From: Azonexus sp.
Lineage (GTDB): Bacteria; Pseudomonadota; Gammaproteobacteria; Burkholderiales; Rhodocyclaceae
NCBI GenBank assembly: GCA_031277255.1
Contig: JAITMS010000130.1
Span: forward strand, 1 to 34,302
Reading direction: 5' to 3'
DNA: 34,302 bases
In this document: piece after piece, positions 18,129 to 25,994 of the stretch
How positions within the stretch are numbered: position 1 is the first letter of the stretch
Layout: every line of letters starts with the position of its first letter
Made by a program: the position numbers and the translations under genes
Notes under the pieces: model-generated
Databases searched by the model: none
Seen by the model: the letters and a program-made list of their open reading frames with translations, nothing else
Told to the model about the DNA's origin: nothing

Positions 18129-18279
18129 AGCGGCTTTGATTCAAGTGCATACACACCCCAATACCGTTCGCCCTGAGCCTGTCGAAGGGCGGTTCAAACC
18201 TCCGTATCCTCTCTCCGCACCGTCCTTCGACAAGCTCAGGACGAACGGGAGTGTAAGGATTTGAACAGAAAGTTTACTA
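18126..18279 (+). mobile_element. MITE-like element, copy C, between hupD and hupF
   Basis: This 154 bp copy is in the same orientation as copy A. It opens TAGAGCGGCTTTGATTCAAG and closes with a diverged end, GAACAGAAAGTTTACTA. The two REP arms are present (CGTTCGCCCTGAGCCTGTCG and its inverted partner). The opening TAG is the hupD stop codon. The right end is three bases before the hupF ATG, so the whole hupF translation-initiation region lies in the element and shows no clear SD. Confidence 0.82.
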
Positions 18280-18282
18280 AAA

Positions 18283-18588
18283 ATGTGCATTGGCATCCCC
18301 ATGCAGGTCACTGCCATTGAACCCGGCCATGCGCTGTGCGCGGGCCGGGGCGAGCAGCGGCGCGTCAATACGGCGCTGGTTGGCGCGGTGGCGGCGGGCG
18401 ACTGGCTGCTGGTTTTTATGAATGACGCGCGCGAGCGCATTGACGCCGTCCGCGCCGCCGAGGTCGATGCCACGCTCGATCTGGTGCTGGGCGCGCTGCA
18501 CGGCGGCGCTGCCGACGCCCCGGCGGAGTTTGCGCTGCCTTCAAGCATGAGCGCCGAAACGTTGCGGCAACTGACCGGTAGCCGCTGA
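18283..18588 (+). CDS. hupF: HypC-family hydrogenase chaperone HupF
   Basis: Chaperone dedicated to the large subunit, related to HypC; in Rhizobium and Ralstonia (HupF/HoxL) it protects HupL, especially under oxygen. The 101-residue product begins MCIGIPMQVTAIEPG, with the essential N-terminal Cys2 that follows the removed Met. It is longer than HypC (81 residues at 24589) through a C-terminal extension. Its start codon abuts MITE copy C and lacks an obvious SD. Hup accessory genes follow in standard order. Confidence 0.92.
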   Translation: MCIGIPMQVTAIEPGHALCAGRGEQRRVNTALVGAVAAGDWLLVFMNDARERIDAVRAAEVDATLDLVLGALHGGAADAPAEFALPSSMSAETLRQLTGSR

Positions 18589-18615
18589 ACCTTTTTATCG
18601 AGAGGAGACAAAACA

Positions 18616-19092
18616 ATGATGACCCATACCCAGATTCAACCACCGGAAGCCGCCCTGGCCGCGCCGCTGGTCACCCGGCTGGCGCGCGACTTTGGCGCGC
18701 CCTGGGTCGACGAGCAGGGCGTCGCCGACTGGGCCGCAGGCGGGGGCGACCGCGTCCTGCTGCTGGCGGGCGACGCCGTGCGTTACCCGGAAGGCCAGGA
18801 TGTCGCCGCCGTGCTGCCTGAACTGATGAAAGCCTTTGCCGGGCGCTTCAGCGTCGGCGTCACGCCCCGCGCCAGCGAGGAGGCCGTGGCCCGCCGCTAT
18901 GGCTCGAACCACTGGCCAGCCTTGCTGTTTTTCCGCGATGGCGCCTACGTCACCGCCATCAGCGGTATGCAGGATTGGGATGTCTATCTCCAGCGCGTCG
19001 GCGAGGCGCTCCAAATGCCGCCAGCGCGTGCGCCGGGTATCGGCATTCCCCTGGTCAACGCCGATTCGGCCAGCAGTCACGGCTGTCACTAA
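18616..19092 (+). CDS. hupG: hydrogenase small-subunit assembly protein HupG (HyaE family)
   Basis: The 158-residue thioredoxin-fold protein of the HyaE/HupG/HoxO family is thought to bind the Tat-bearing HupS precursor during assembly. Family text includes FGAPWVDEQGVADWA near the start, LLLAGDAVRYPEGQDVAAVL, and YGSNHWPALLFFRDGAYVTA. No CXXC redox motif is present, as expected. AGGAGAC precedes tandem ATGs (18616, 18619). It is followed after nine bases by hupH. Confidence 0.9.
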   Translation: MMTHTQIQPPEAALAAPLVTRLARDFGAPWVDEQGVADWAAGGGDRVLLLAGDAVRYPEGQDVAAVLPELMKAFAGRFSVGVTPRASEEAVARRYGSNHWPALLFFRDGAYVTAISGMQDWDVYLQRVGEALQMPPARAPGIGIPLVNADSASSHGCH

Positions 19093-19101
19093 AAAGGAAC
19101 C

Positions 19102-19983
19102 ATGATGAAAGAATTTCCCATTCCGGTTGTCGCCTCCGGCCCCGGCGCTTATAGCGAGGAGGAGCATCTCGACTACCTGCCCATGCCCAAGGACATGGCG
19201 ACCTATCGCCCGCCGCAACTGCCGGAGCCGGAGGATATTGGCGGTCTTGAGCAGGGCGGCAAGGCGCTGCGCGCGGCGCTCGATTTGCTCGACCATGCCG
19301 CCAATGGCGGCGCTTCCGGTCAGGTCTCGCTGCTCGGCTTGCCGCCGGATGACATCCGCCTTGTCAACCAGATACTCGGTGAGGGCGAAGCCAGCGCCAT
19401 CGTGCATATTCCGGGCGGTCTGGAAATCCGCGTGCAGGAGTCGGTTTTCGCCGGCGTCTGGCGGCTGATGAGTTGGCGGCAGGAACCCGGCCAGCCGCCG
19501 TTGCTGGTCGATGACGCCATCGAGGTCGGCCCCGTGCCGACGCTCTTTCGCACCATTGCCGCCGAAGATGTCTGGCCGCGCAGCGACTGGCCGACGTGGC
19601 AGGGCGCTTTGCCGCCCAATGTGCAGAGCGCCCCCATTCTGGTCGAGGAACTGCGCGACCAGACCAACCGCTGGCGGCCCGGCCAGCCGCCGCATGTGGT
19701 CAATCTCTCGCTCTTGCCCGTCTCGCCGGAGGACATCGGTTTTCTCGATCATCACCTGGGCACGGGCCGCGTTCTCATCCTGTCGCGCGGCTACGGCAAT
19801 TGCCGCATTTCCAATAGCCGGCTTCCCAACTGCTGGCGGGTGGTGTATTACAACTCGATGGACAAGGTCATCCTCAATACCGTCGAAGTGGTCGATATGC
19901 CCGAAGTGGCGATGGCGGCGCCGGAAGATCTGCGCGATTCGCACGAGCGCCTGAACGATGTGTTGACCTACTTGGGAGCCTGA
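19102..19983 (+). CDS. hupH: hydrogenase assembly protein HupH (HyaF/HoxQ family)
   Basis: The 293-residue product starts MMKEFPIPVVASGPGAYSEE. A linker-like N-terminal region is followed by two HupH-type C-terminal domains: one around QVSLLGLPPDDIRLVNQIL and one around SLLPVSPEDIGFLDHHLGTG, the latter ending in NCWRVVYYNSMDKVILNTVE. HoxO/HoxQ pairs act on the small subunit before Tat export. An AAGGA sits before tandem ATGs. Only two bases separate its stop from hupI. Confidence 0.93.
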   Translation: MMKEFPIPVVASGPGAYSEEEHLDYLPMPKDMATYRPPQLPEPEDIGGLEQGGKALRAALDLLDHAANGGASGQVSLLGLPPDDIRLVNQILGEGEASAIVHIPGGLEIRVQESVFAGVWRLMSWRQEPGQPPLLVDDAIEVGPVPTLFRTIAAEDVWPRSDWPTWQGALPPNVQSAPILVEELRDQTNRWRPGQPPHVVNLSLLPVSPEDIGFLDHHLGTGRVLILSRGYGNCRISNSRLPNCWRVVYYNSMDKVILNTVEVVDMPEVAMAAPEDLRDSHERLNDVLTYLGA

Positions 19984-19985
19984 GC

Positions 19986-20216
19986 ATGTCGGTTTTCCAA
20001 GGTTTCGAGGGCAGCTATCTGGGGCGGGTCGAGGCTTTGCGCCCCGATTCGCGCCTTGAATGCAAAATCTGCTGGTGGGTCTACGACCCGGCGGAGGGCG
20101 ACCCGCAGTGGCAGGTTCCGCCCGGCACGCCCTTTGCCGAACTGCCGCCGCACTGGCGCTGCCCCGGTTGTGACTGCCCGCCCGACCAGTTCATGCTGCT
20201 GCCCGATGAAACCTGA
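19986..20216 (+). CDS. hupI: rubredoxin HupI
   Basis: Small iron protein of 76 residues. Iron ligands are C26 and C29 (ECKICWWVYDP) and C59 and C62 (WRCPGCDCP), the rubredoxin Cys4 site. HupI/HoxR rubredoxins help form the small-subunit clusters when oxygen is present, including the unusual proximal cluster, which fits the O2-tolerant HupS here. An extra cysteine (C64) follows the second pair. Its 3' end overlaps hupJ by 11 bases. Confidence 0.95.
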   Translation: MSVFQGFEGSYLGRVEALRPDSRLECKICWWVYDPAEGDPQWQVPPGTPFAELPPHWRCPGCDCPPDQFMLLPDET

Positions 20217-20715
20217 ACCAAGGCCAGCGGACGAGCGCCTGCGCCAACGGGTAGACGCCCTCGTGGCGCACTTCGGGCGCGTCCAGAGTGAACGCATGAG
20301 CGGCATCCCGCTGCTCAACGCGGCGCTCTCCGTCGAGGCCGTCGGTTTTGTCTGGCGTCAGGAAGAAGACGGCCTCATTGCCGAGGGCATTCTCATCACG
20401 CCCTGGTTTATGAGTTTGTGGCGGCTGCCAGCGCAGCATCTGCCGCTTGGCGAGCGGGTGGGCAAAAGCGTGGCGCGTGATTTTGGCGAGGCGAGTTTTG
20501 ATTTTATGACCGCTTTCGACCCGGCCATCGGTTATCACGAAAGCTGCGCCCTGTTCTCGCCGATGCACGAATTCAACAGCCAGGAGGGGGCGCGCGAAAC
20601 GGCGCTGGCGGCGCTGGCCGAACTGCGCCCGGCGGCGTCGCCCAAACCGGCCCCGGCTCCGCCTCCGCCCCCGGTACTGTCGCGTCGGGCCTTCCTGTTG
20701 CGGGGCATGGCATGA
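20206..20715 (+). CDS. hupJ: [NiFe]-hydrogenase assembly chaperone HupJ (HybE family)
   Basis: The product has 169 residues from ATG 20206, which overlaps hupI; longer frames lie inside hupI. The HybE-family core (about 10-130) includes SGIPLLNAALSVEAVGFVW, ILITPWFMSLWRLP and ALFSPMHEFNSQEGARETA. HybE-type proteins bind the small-subunit precursor. A proline-rich linker (about 143-157) leads to a C-terminal LSRRAFLLRGMA, which resembles a twin-arginine motif but lies at the wrong end to be a signal. The stop overlaps hupK (ATGA). Confidence 0.9.
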   Translation: MKPEPRPADERLRQRVDALVAHFGRVQSERMSGIPLLNAALSVEAVGFVWRQEEDGLIAEGILITPWFMSLWRLPAQHLPLGERVGKSVARDFGEASFDFMTAFDPAIGYHESCALFSPMHEFNSQEGARETALAALAELRPAASPKPAPAPPPPPVLSRRAFLLRGMA

Positions 20716-21854
20716 CGGCGACGATTCCCTCTCTTGCCGCCCTGACCGGCGCCTTGCGCCTGGTCCCCGGCGCGCCGTTGCCGGACAATCTTTCGAGCAC
20801 CCGCCCGGCGCTCGCTTCCCGTTTCTGCCGGGGCCGTTCCGTCCGCGTTTTGCCGGATCTGCTGGCGGCGCTGTTCAGCCTGTGCGGGCACGCCCATCGC
20901 CTCTGCGCGCAACTGGCCATCGCCGCCGCCGCGCCGGAATTGCCCGCCCCGGAAGTGCCGGTGCTGATGGCCCGGCTGCGGCGCGAAACGGCCCTTGAGC
21001 ATCTGCGCCGCATCGGTCTGGACTGGCCGCGTTTGCTCGACATGAGCGTTGCCGAGGCGGCGGCTGGCGCGCTGCGCGCCTGCCCGCTGCCGGGGCGCGA
21101 TCAGAGCGCCGATGGCGGCTGGCGGGCGCTGCGCGGCTGGCTGGCGACCGAACTGTTGCGTCTTCCTGGCGAACACTGGCTCGCCGCCTGGGATACGCAT
21201 GGCGCCGACTGGCTGCACGACTGGAGCCAGTACCGGGACGGCTGGCTCGCCACCATGCTCGCTGCCGCGCGCGCCGCCGATGATCCGGCCCCGGTCGAGC
21301 CAGCCCTCGCCTTGCGCCTGCACGCGCCGGAAGCCGCTGCCGATCTGGCGGCATTTGGCGCGGCTCTCGACGCCGATCCCGCCCTGGCCCTCCAGCCCCG
21401 CTGGCGCGGCGCTTGCGCCCATACCGGCGTCTGGACCCGGCTCTGCCATCCGGCCCCGCCGCCCTTGACCGCCTGGTCCTTGCTGGGCGCGCGCATTGCC
21501 GAACTGATCCGCCTCTCCGGGCCGGATGAGGATGGCGCCGGGCTGTTGCGCTGCGGCGCGCTGCTCACCGGCCCGCGCCGGGGGCTGGCCTGGGTCGAGA
21601 TGGCGCGCGGCCTCCTGCTGCATCAGGTGACGCTCGATGGCGAAGGCGAGGCGGCGACCATCCGCGCCTGTCAGGTGGTCGCGCCGACCGAATGGAATTT
21701 TCACCCGGAAGGCGTGGTCGCCCAGGCGCTGGCGCGTCTGCCGCTTGATCCGGCAGATGAACAGCGCCGCCGGGCCAATCTGCTGATGGCCGCTTTTGAC
21801 CCCTGCCTGCCGTTTACGCTGGCGAAGCCGGGCGAGGAGGGCGCTCATGCATGA
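20712..21854 (+). CDS. hupK: hydrogenase expression/formation protein HupK
   Basis: HupK/HoxV is a diverged relative of the hydrogenase large subunit, thought to act as a scaffold or intermediate carrier for the Fe(CN)2CO group. The 380-residue product has a C-terminal remnant of the large-subunit metal motif, MAAFDPCLPFTLAKPG, where the second cysteine of DPCxxC is missing; this is usual in the family. Text such as GLAWVEMARGLLLHQVTLD and APTEWNFHPEGVVAQAL parallels large-subunit C-terminal regions. It starts inside the hupJ stop and overlaps hypA by eight bases. Confidence 0.9.
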   Translation: MTATIPSLAALTGALRLVPGAPLPDNLSSTRPALASRFCRGRSVRVLPDLLAALFSLCGHAHRLCAQLAIAAAAPELPAPEVPVLMARLRRETALEHLRRIGLDWPRLLDMSVAEAAAGALRACPLPGRDQSADGGWRALRGWLATELLRLPGEHWLAAWDTHGADWLHDWSQYRDGWLATMLAAARAADDPAPVEPALALRLHAPEAAADLAAFGAALDADPALALQPRWRGACAHTGVWTRLCHPAPPPLTAWSLLGARIAELIRLSGPDEDGAGLLRCGALLTGPRRGLAWVEMARGLLLHQVTLDGEGEAATIRACQVVAPTEWNFHPEGVVAQALARLPLDPADEQRRRANLLMAAFDPCLPFTLAKPGEEGAHA

Positions 21855-22194
21855 AGCCAGTCTCGCTGGCGGCGTCTTGCAGTTGGTCGAAGACACGGCG
21901 GCGCGCGAAAATTTCCGGCGCGTGGTGACGCTGCGGCTCGAAGCCGGGCAGCTTGCCGGGGTCGATACCAGGGCGTTACGCTTCGCGCTCGAAAGTCTTG
22001 CCCCCGGCACCCTGCTTGCTGGCGCGGTCATCGACATCGAGGAGCCGCCAGGTCAGGCCTGGTGTCTTGGTTGCAGTCAGAGCGTGGCGCTCGCCCAGCG
22101 CGGCGAGCCTTGCCCGGCTTGCGGCAGCTATCAGTTACAGGCCACTGGCGGCACGGAATTGCGCGTGGTGGATATGGAAGTGGAAGATATTTAG
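21847..22194 (+). CDS. hypA: hydrogenase nickel incorporation protein HypA
   Basis: Nickel metallochaperone that works with HypB to insert Ni into the large subunit. The 115-residue product begins MHEASL, whose Met1-His2-Glu3 forms the nickel site. The zinc motif is the paired CLGC ... CPACG near residues 75-95. Length matches the family (about 113-118). An upstream in-frame start lies inside hupK and is rejected. Seventeen bases separate it from hypB. Confidence 0.96.
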   Translation: MHEASLAGGVLQLVEDTAARENFRRVVTLRLEAGQLAGVDTRALRFALESLAPGTLLAGAVIDIEEPPGQAWCLGCSQSVALAQRGEPCPACGSYQLQATGGTELRVVDMEVEDI

Positions 22195-22211
22195 CCAAGG
22201 GAGAAGGAAAA

Positions 22212-23216
22212 ATGTGCGTTGTCTGTGGATGTGGTAACACTCAGGAAGCGACCGCCGAAAAGTCGGTTCACGCCGACCCGGCCAGTGGCGATTTGCACTT
22301 CGGCGCGGGCGCGGCGCGGGTTTCGGTGCCGGGCATGAGCCAGTCGCGGGCGGTGCGGCTGGAGGCCGACATCCTCGGCGCCAATAACCGCGTCGCGGCG
22401 GAAAACCGCGCCCATTTCGAGGCTCATGGCATCACGGCGCTCAATTTCGTCTCCAGCCCCGGTTCGGGCAAGACGACGCTGCTCTGCCGCACCATCGAGG
22501 CGCTCAAAGCGCGCGCGCCGGGCCGTCGGGTCATGGTCATCGAGGGCGACCAGCAGACCAGCTTCGACGCCGACCGTATCCGCGCCACCGGCGCGCCCGC
22601 CATCCAGGTCAATACCGGCAAGGGCTGCCACCTCGACGCGCCGATGGTGGCGGCGGCCTTCGCCCGGCTGCACGGTCACCACGACCACGGCCATGACCAC
22701 GATCACGACAGCCACGATCACAGCCATCATCACCACGATCATCACCATCACGACCATCACGACCACGCTCACGGGCATGACCTGCTGTTCATCGAAAATG
22801 TCGGCAATCTCGTCTGTCCCGCCGTCTGGGATCTGGGCGAAGCGGCCAAGGTCGCCATCCTCTCGGTCACCGAGGGTGAAGACAAACCGCTCAAATACCC
22901 GGACATGTTTGCCGCCGCCACGCTGCTGCTGATCAACAAGATCGACCTCCTGCCGCATCTCGACTTTGATCTGGCGCGCTGCATCGAGTTCGCCCGCCGC
23001 GTCAATCCCGGCATCGAGGTGATGCCGGTTTCGGCCACCAGCGGCGAGGGCATGGACGCCTGGCTGCATTGGCTCGATCAGCAGAGCGAACACAACCACC
23101 CGCACCAGCACGCCGAAGCCAGCGCCGAGGCGGCCTTGCGCCAGCGTGTGCGGCAGCTTGAAGCCGAACTCGCCGAAGCGCGGGCGGCGGCGCAACAATC
23201 CCCGCTAGCGGGTTAG
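22212..23216 (+). CDS. hypB: hydrogenase nickel incorporation GTPase HypB, with internal His-rich loop
   Basis: GTPase that delivers nickel to the hydrogenase large subunit. The product has 334 residues; ATG 22212 follows GGGAGAAGGAAAA. The N-terminal CVVCGCG (2-8) is the CxxCGC nickel site. The P-loop is SSPGSGKTT (81-89). The G-domain metal site Cys139-His140 (KGCHLDA) is followed by a stretch with 22 histidines in 37 residues (154-190), then [12 protein letters not shown]. In most His-rich HypB proteins the histidines lie near the N-terminus before the GTPase domain; here they sit within it. The NKxD motif INKID follows. A C-terminal extension (about 288-334) has a second short His cluster and a charged coiled coil. 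The TAG stop is the first codon of MITE copy D. Confidence 0.95.
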   Translation: MCVVCGCGNTQEATAEKSVHADPASGDLHFGAGAARVSVPGMSQSRAVRLEADILGANNRVAAENRAHFEAHGITALNFVSSPGSGKTTLLCRTIEALKARAPGRRVMVIEGDQQTSFDADRIRATGAPAIQVNTGKGCHLDAPMVAAAFARLHGHHDHGHDHDHDSHDHSHHHHDHHHHDHHDHAHGHDLLFIENVGNLVCPAVWDLGEAAKVAILSVTEGEDKPLKYPDMFAAATLLLINKIDLLPHLDFDLARCIEFARRVNPGIEVMPVSATSGEGMDAWLHWLDQQSEHNHPHQHAEASAEAALRQRVRQLEAELAEARAAAQQSPLAG

Positions 23217-23367
23217 TGCAGTTTTGATTCAAGTGAATACAAATCAAAACACCGTTCGCCCTGAGCCTGTCGAAGGGCGGTGCGGAGAGAGGGTCTGGAG
23301 GCTTGAACCGGGCTTCGACAAGCTCAGCCCGAACGGGAGTGTAAGAACTTGAACAGAAAATACCCTG
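23214..23367 (+). mobile_element. MITE-like element, copy D, between hypB and hypF
   Basis: This copy opens TAGTGCAGTTTTGATTCAAG and closes near TTGAACAGAAAATACCCTG, about 154 bp; both ends have drifted from copy A. The internal REP arms are present, but the middle part (GGTGCGGAGAGAGGGTC) is inverted relative to copies A and C and resembles copy E. The TAG at its start is the hypB stop. It ends 16 bases before the hypF ATG. Confidence 0.78.
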
Positions 23368-23383
23368 GCAGGAAACATTCGGC

Positions 23384-24598
23384 ATGATCGGCCCCTTGCC
23401 CCCCATCCTCGCCTGCGGCGCCTGGCTCAAGAACAGAGCCTGCCTGCTCGACGCCGGGGGCCGGGCGCACTGGTCGGAGCCGCACGGCGACCTCGGCCAC
23501 CCGGCGGCCTCTGCCGCGCTGGCAGCCTCGGCAGCGGCGCTGCTGGCACAACACGCGCCGGTCGAGGCCGTGGCGCACGACCTGCATCCCGATTTTTTCA
23601 GCACCCGGCTGGCCGTCGATCTGGCGCAGACCCTGGGCGTACCGGCCATCGGCGTCCAGCACCACCATGCCCACATCGCCGCCGTCATGGCCGGACACGG
23701 CATCGACGGCCCGGTCATCGGGCTGGCGCTCGATGGCGTCGGTCTGGGCACGGACGGGCAAGCCTGGGGCGGCGAACTGCTTCTGGTCGACGGCGCGGCG
23801 TGGCAGCGTCTCGGCCATCTTTACCCGCTGGCCTTGCCCGGCGGCGACCGCGCCGCGCGTGAACCGTGGCGCATGGCGGCAAGCGCCTTGCACGCCCTGG
23901 GGCGCGGCACAGAAATCGTCACCCGCTTTGCCCCGGCGGTTGGCCAGGCGGCGGCCCAGGGCGTGCGCCAGATGCTTGACCGGGGCTTCAACTGCCCGCC
24001 ATCTTCCAGCACCGGCCGCTGGTTCGACGCCGCCGCCGCGGCGCTGGGCTTGAGCCTGCGTCAACACGACGAGGCCGAAGCCGCGCTGGCGCTGGAAAAG
24101 GCGGCTGACCGCTGGCTGCTGCTCCCCTCTCCCGCTAGCGGGAGAGGGGCTGGGGGAGAGGGCGGTGATACCGATACCCTCTCCCCAACCCCTCTCCCAC
24201 TTGTGGGAGAGGGGCTTGACGCAGAGGGTCAAAGCATCCTCGACCCGCGCCCCCTGTTCGCCGCGCTGCTTGATGTCGATGCCGCCGACGTCGATGCCGC
24301 CGCCGCGCGTTTTCATCTGGCGCTGGCCGAGGCGCTTGCCCAATGGGCCATCGCCGCCGCGCGTGAGCGCGCTGCGCGCATCGTCTGTCTTGGCGGCGGC
24401 TGTTTTTTCAACCGGATTCTGCGCCAGCGGGTGACCGCCCGCTTGCGAGAAGCTGACCTGCAAGTGCTGTCGCCGCTCGAAGGCGGCTACGGCGACGCGG
24501 GCCTGGCCTTGGGTCAGGCCTGGGTCGCCGCGCGGCAGTTGCGTGATCGGCAAATCCTTTCCCCATCTCACACCGAGGAAAACGCACTATGTGTCTAG
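23384..24598 (+). CDS. hypF: short HypF: carbamoyltransferase (Kae1-like) domain only
   Basis: HypF makes the CN ligands of the active site from carbamoyl phosphate, passing the carbamoyl group to HypE. Full-length HypF has about 750 residues with acylphosphatase, zinc-finger and YrdC-like domains before the Kae1-like domain. This product has 404 residues and only the last domain: it opens LACGAWLKNRACLLDAGG. It has the metal motif GVQHHHAHIAAVMAGHG, LALDGVGLGTDGQAWGGELL, SSSTGRWFDAAAAALGL and CLGGGCFFNRIL. Ralstonia HypF1 is shortened in the same way. Residues about 247-277 are coded by an inserted palindromic repeat. AGGAAA precedes the ATG. The stop overlaps hypC by ten bases. Confidence 0.9.
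   Translation: MIGPLPPILACGAWLKNRACLLDAGGRAHWSEPHGDLGHPAASAALAASAAALLAQHAPVEAVAHDLHPDFFSTRLAVDLAQTLGVPAIGVQHHHAHIAAVMAGHGIDGPVIGLALDGVGLGTDGQAWGGELLLVDGAAWQRLGHLYPLALPGGDRAAREPWRMAASALHALGRGTEIVTRFAPAVGQAAAQGVRQMLDRGFNCPPSSSTGRWFDAAAAALGLSLRQHDEAEAALALEKAADRWLLLPSPASGRGAGGEGGDTDTLSPTPLPLVGEGLDAEGQSILDPRPLFAALLDVDAADVDAAAARFHLALAEALAQWAIAAARERAARIVCLGGGCFFNRILRQRVTARLREADLQVLSPLEGGYGDAGLALGQAWVAARQLRDRQILSPSHTEENALCV
24124..24214. repeat. palindromic repeat inserted in frame within hypF
   Basis: A perfect 26-base palindrome (24124-24149, CCCCTCTCCCGCT and its complement) and a near-perfect partner (24189-24214, CCCCTCTCCCAC facing GTGGGAGAGGGG) flank about 39 bases that also pair with each other. 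The family matches repeats at 908 and 9949. Reading through in the hypF frame gives SPASGRGAGGEGG ... SPTPLPLVGEG without a stop. Confidence 0.85.
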
Positions 24599-24834
24599 CC
24601 CTACCCGCCCGCCTGATGGAAAAGCTCGCCGACGATCAGGCCGTGGTCGAACTCGGCGGTATCAAGAAGCAGATTTCGCTTGCCCTGGTCGTTGACGAGG
24701 CCGAAGTCGGCGATTACGTGATCGTGCACGTCGGTCACGCCATCGGCGTCATCGACCCGGAAGAAGCCGCGCGCACGCTCGCCCTGTTCGCCGAGATGGC
24801 CCGGTTGGAGCCGCAAGAGGAGGTATCGGCATGA
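24589..24834 (+). CDS. hypC: hydrogenase maturation factor HypC
   Basis: Small chaperone of 81 residues that joins HypD in assembling Fe(CN)2CO and carries it to the large subunit. It begins MCLALPARLMEKLADD with the essential Cys2. GGIKKQISLALV and GDYVIVHVGHAIGVIDPEEA are typical of the beta-barrel. It starts ten bases inside hypF and ends with an ATGA overlap with hypD. It is a paralogue of HupF at 18283. Confidence 0.96.
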   Translation: MCLALPARLMEKLADDQAVVELGGIKKQISLALVVDEAEVGDYVIVHVGHAIGVIDPEEAARTLALFAEMARLEPQEEVSA

Positions 24835-25994
24835 AATACATCGACGAGTTCCGCGACGGTGAACTGGCCCGGCACATTGGTGAACGCATCGCCGCCGAAG
24901 CCGATCCTTCGCGCCGCTACAGCTTCATGGAGTTCTGCGGCGGCCACACGCACGCCATTTCGCGCTACGGCGTCGCCGAGCTGCTGCCGCCCAACGTCAA
25001 CATGGTGCATGGCCCCGGCTGCCCGGTCTGCGTGCTGCCGATTGGCCGCATCGACCAGGCGATCAATCTGGCGCTCAAAGAGAACGTGATCCTGTGCACC
25101 TATGGCGACACCCTGCGCGTACCGGCCTCCGACAGCCTTTCGCTGCTCCGCGCCAAGGCCCGTGGCGGCGATATACGCATGGTCTATTCGGCGGCGGACG
25201 CCCTGACCGTGGCGCGGCAGAACCCGGAGCGCGAAGTGGTGTTTTTCGCCATCGGCTTCGAAACCACCACGCCGCCGACCGCGCTGGTCATCCGCGACGC
25301 CAAGCGCGCCGCTCTGACCAACTTCAGCGTGCTCTGCTGCCATGTGCTGACGCCGCCCGCCATTACCCATATCCTCGCTTCGCCGGAAGTGCGCGATCTC
25401 GGCACCGTGCCGCTCGACGGCTTCGTCGGCCCGGCGCACGTCAGCATCGTCATCGGTTCCGGCCCCTACGAGCATTTTGCCGAAAGCTACCAAAAGCCGG
25501 TGGTGATCGCCGGTTTCGAGCCGCTCGACGTGATGCAGGCCATTTCGCTCTTGGTGCGCCAGGTCAATGATGGTCGCGCCTGCGTCGAAAACGAGTTTGC
25601 GCGGGCGGTGACCAGAGAAGGCAATCTGAAGGCCCAGGCGGTCGTTTCGGAAGTGCTCGAACTGCGGGAGAGCTTTGAATGGCGCGGCCTGGGCGAAGTG
25701 CCGGAGAGCGCCTTGCGCATCCGCGAAGCCTATGCCGAATTCGACGCCGAACGCCGCTTTGGCCTCACTTACCAGCCCGTGCCCGACAACAAGGCTTGCG
25801 AATGCGGGGCCATTCTGCGCGGCGTCAAAAAGCCCGCCGACTGCAAGATTTTCGGCACCGTCTGCACGCCGGAAAATCCGGTCGGCTCGTGCATGGTGTC
25901 GAGCGAAGGCGCTTGCGCCGCGCACTACAGCTATGGGCGCTTCCGCGACATGCCCGTGGCGGCTGCCGAACAGGCCGAGGAGGCCGTGCTATGA
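24831..25994 (+). CDS. hypD: hydrogenase maturation protein HypD
   Basis: Fe-S scaffold that reduces the thiocyanate group and assembles the Fe(CN)2CO unit with HypC. The product has 387 residues. Signature motifs are FMEFCGGHTHAISRYG, HGPGCPVCVLPIGRID, FFAIGFETTTPPTA, and a C-terminal cluster region ACECGAILRGVKKPADCKIF with CTPENPVGSCMVSSEGAC. Length fits the family (about 375-390). Both ends overlap neighbours by four bases, implying tight translational coupling with hypC and hypE. Confidence 0.97.
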   Translation: MKYIDEFRDGELARHIGERIAAEADPSRRYSFMEFCGGHTHAISRYGVAELLPPNVNMVHGPGCPVCVLPIGRIDQAINLALKENVILCTYGDTLRVPASDSLSLLRAKARGGDIRMVYSAADALTVARQNPEREVVFFAIGFETTTPPTALVIRDAKRAALTNFSVLCCHVLTPPAITHILASPEVRDLGTVPLDGFVGPAHVSIVIGSGPYEHFAESYQKPVVIAGFEPLDVMQAISLLVRQVNDGRACVENEFARAVTREGNLKAQAVVSEVLELRESFEWRGLGEVPESALRIREAYAEFDAERRFGLTYQPVPDNKACECGAILRGVKKPADCKIFGTVCTPENPVGSCMVSSEGACAAHYSYGRFRDMPVAAAEQAEEAVL

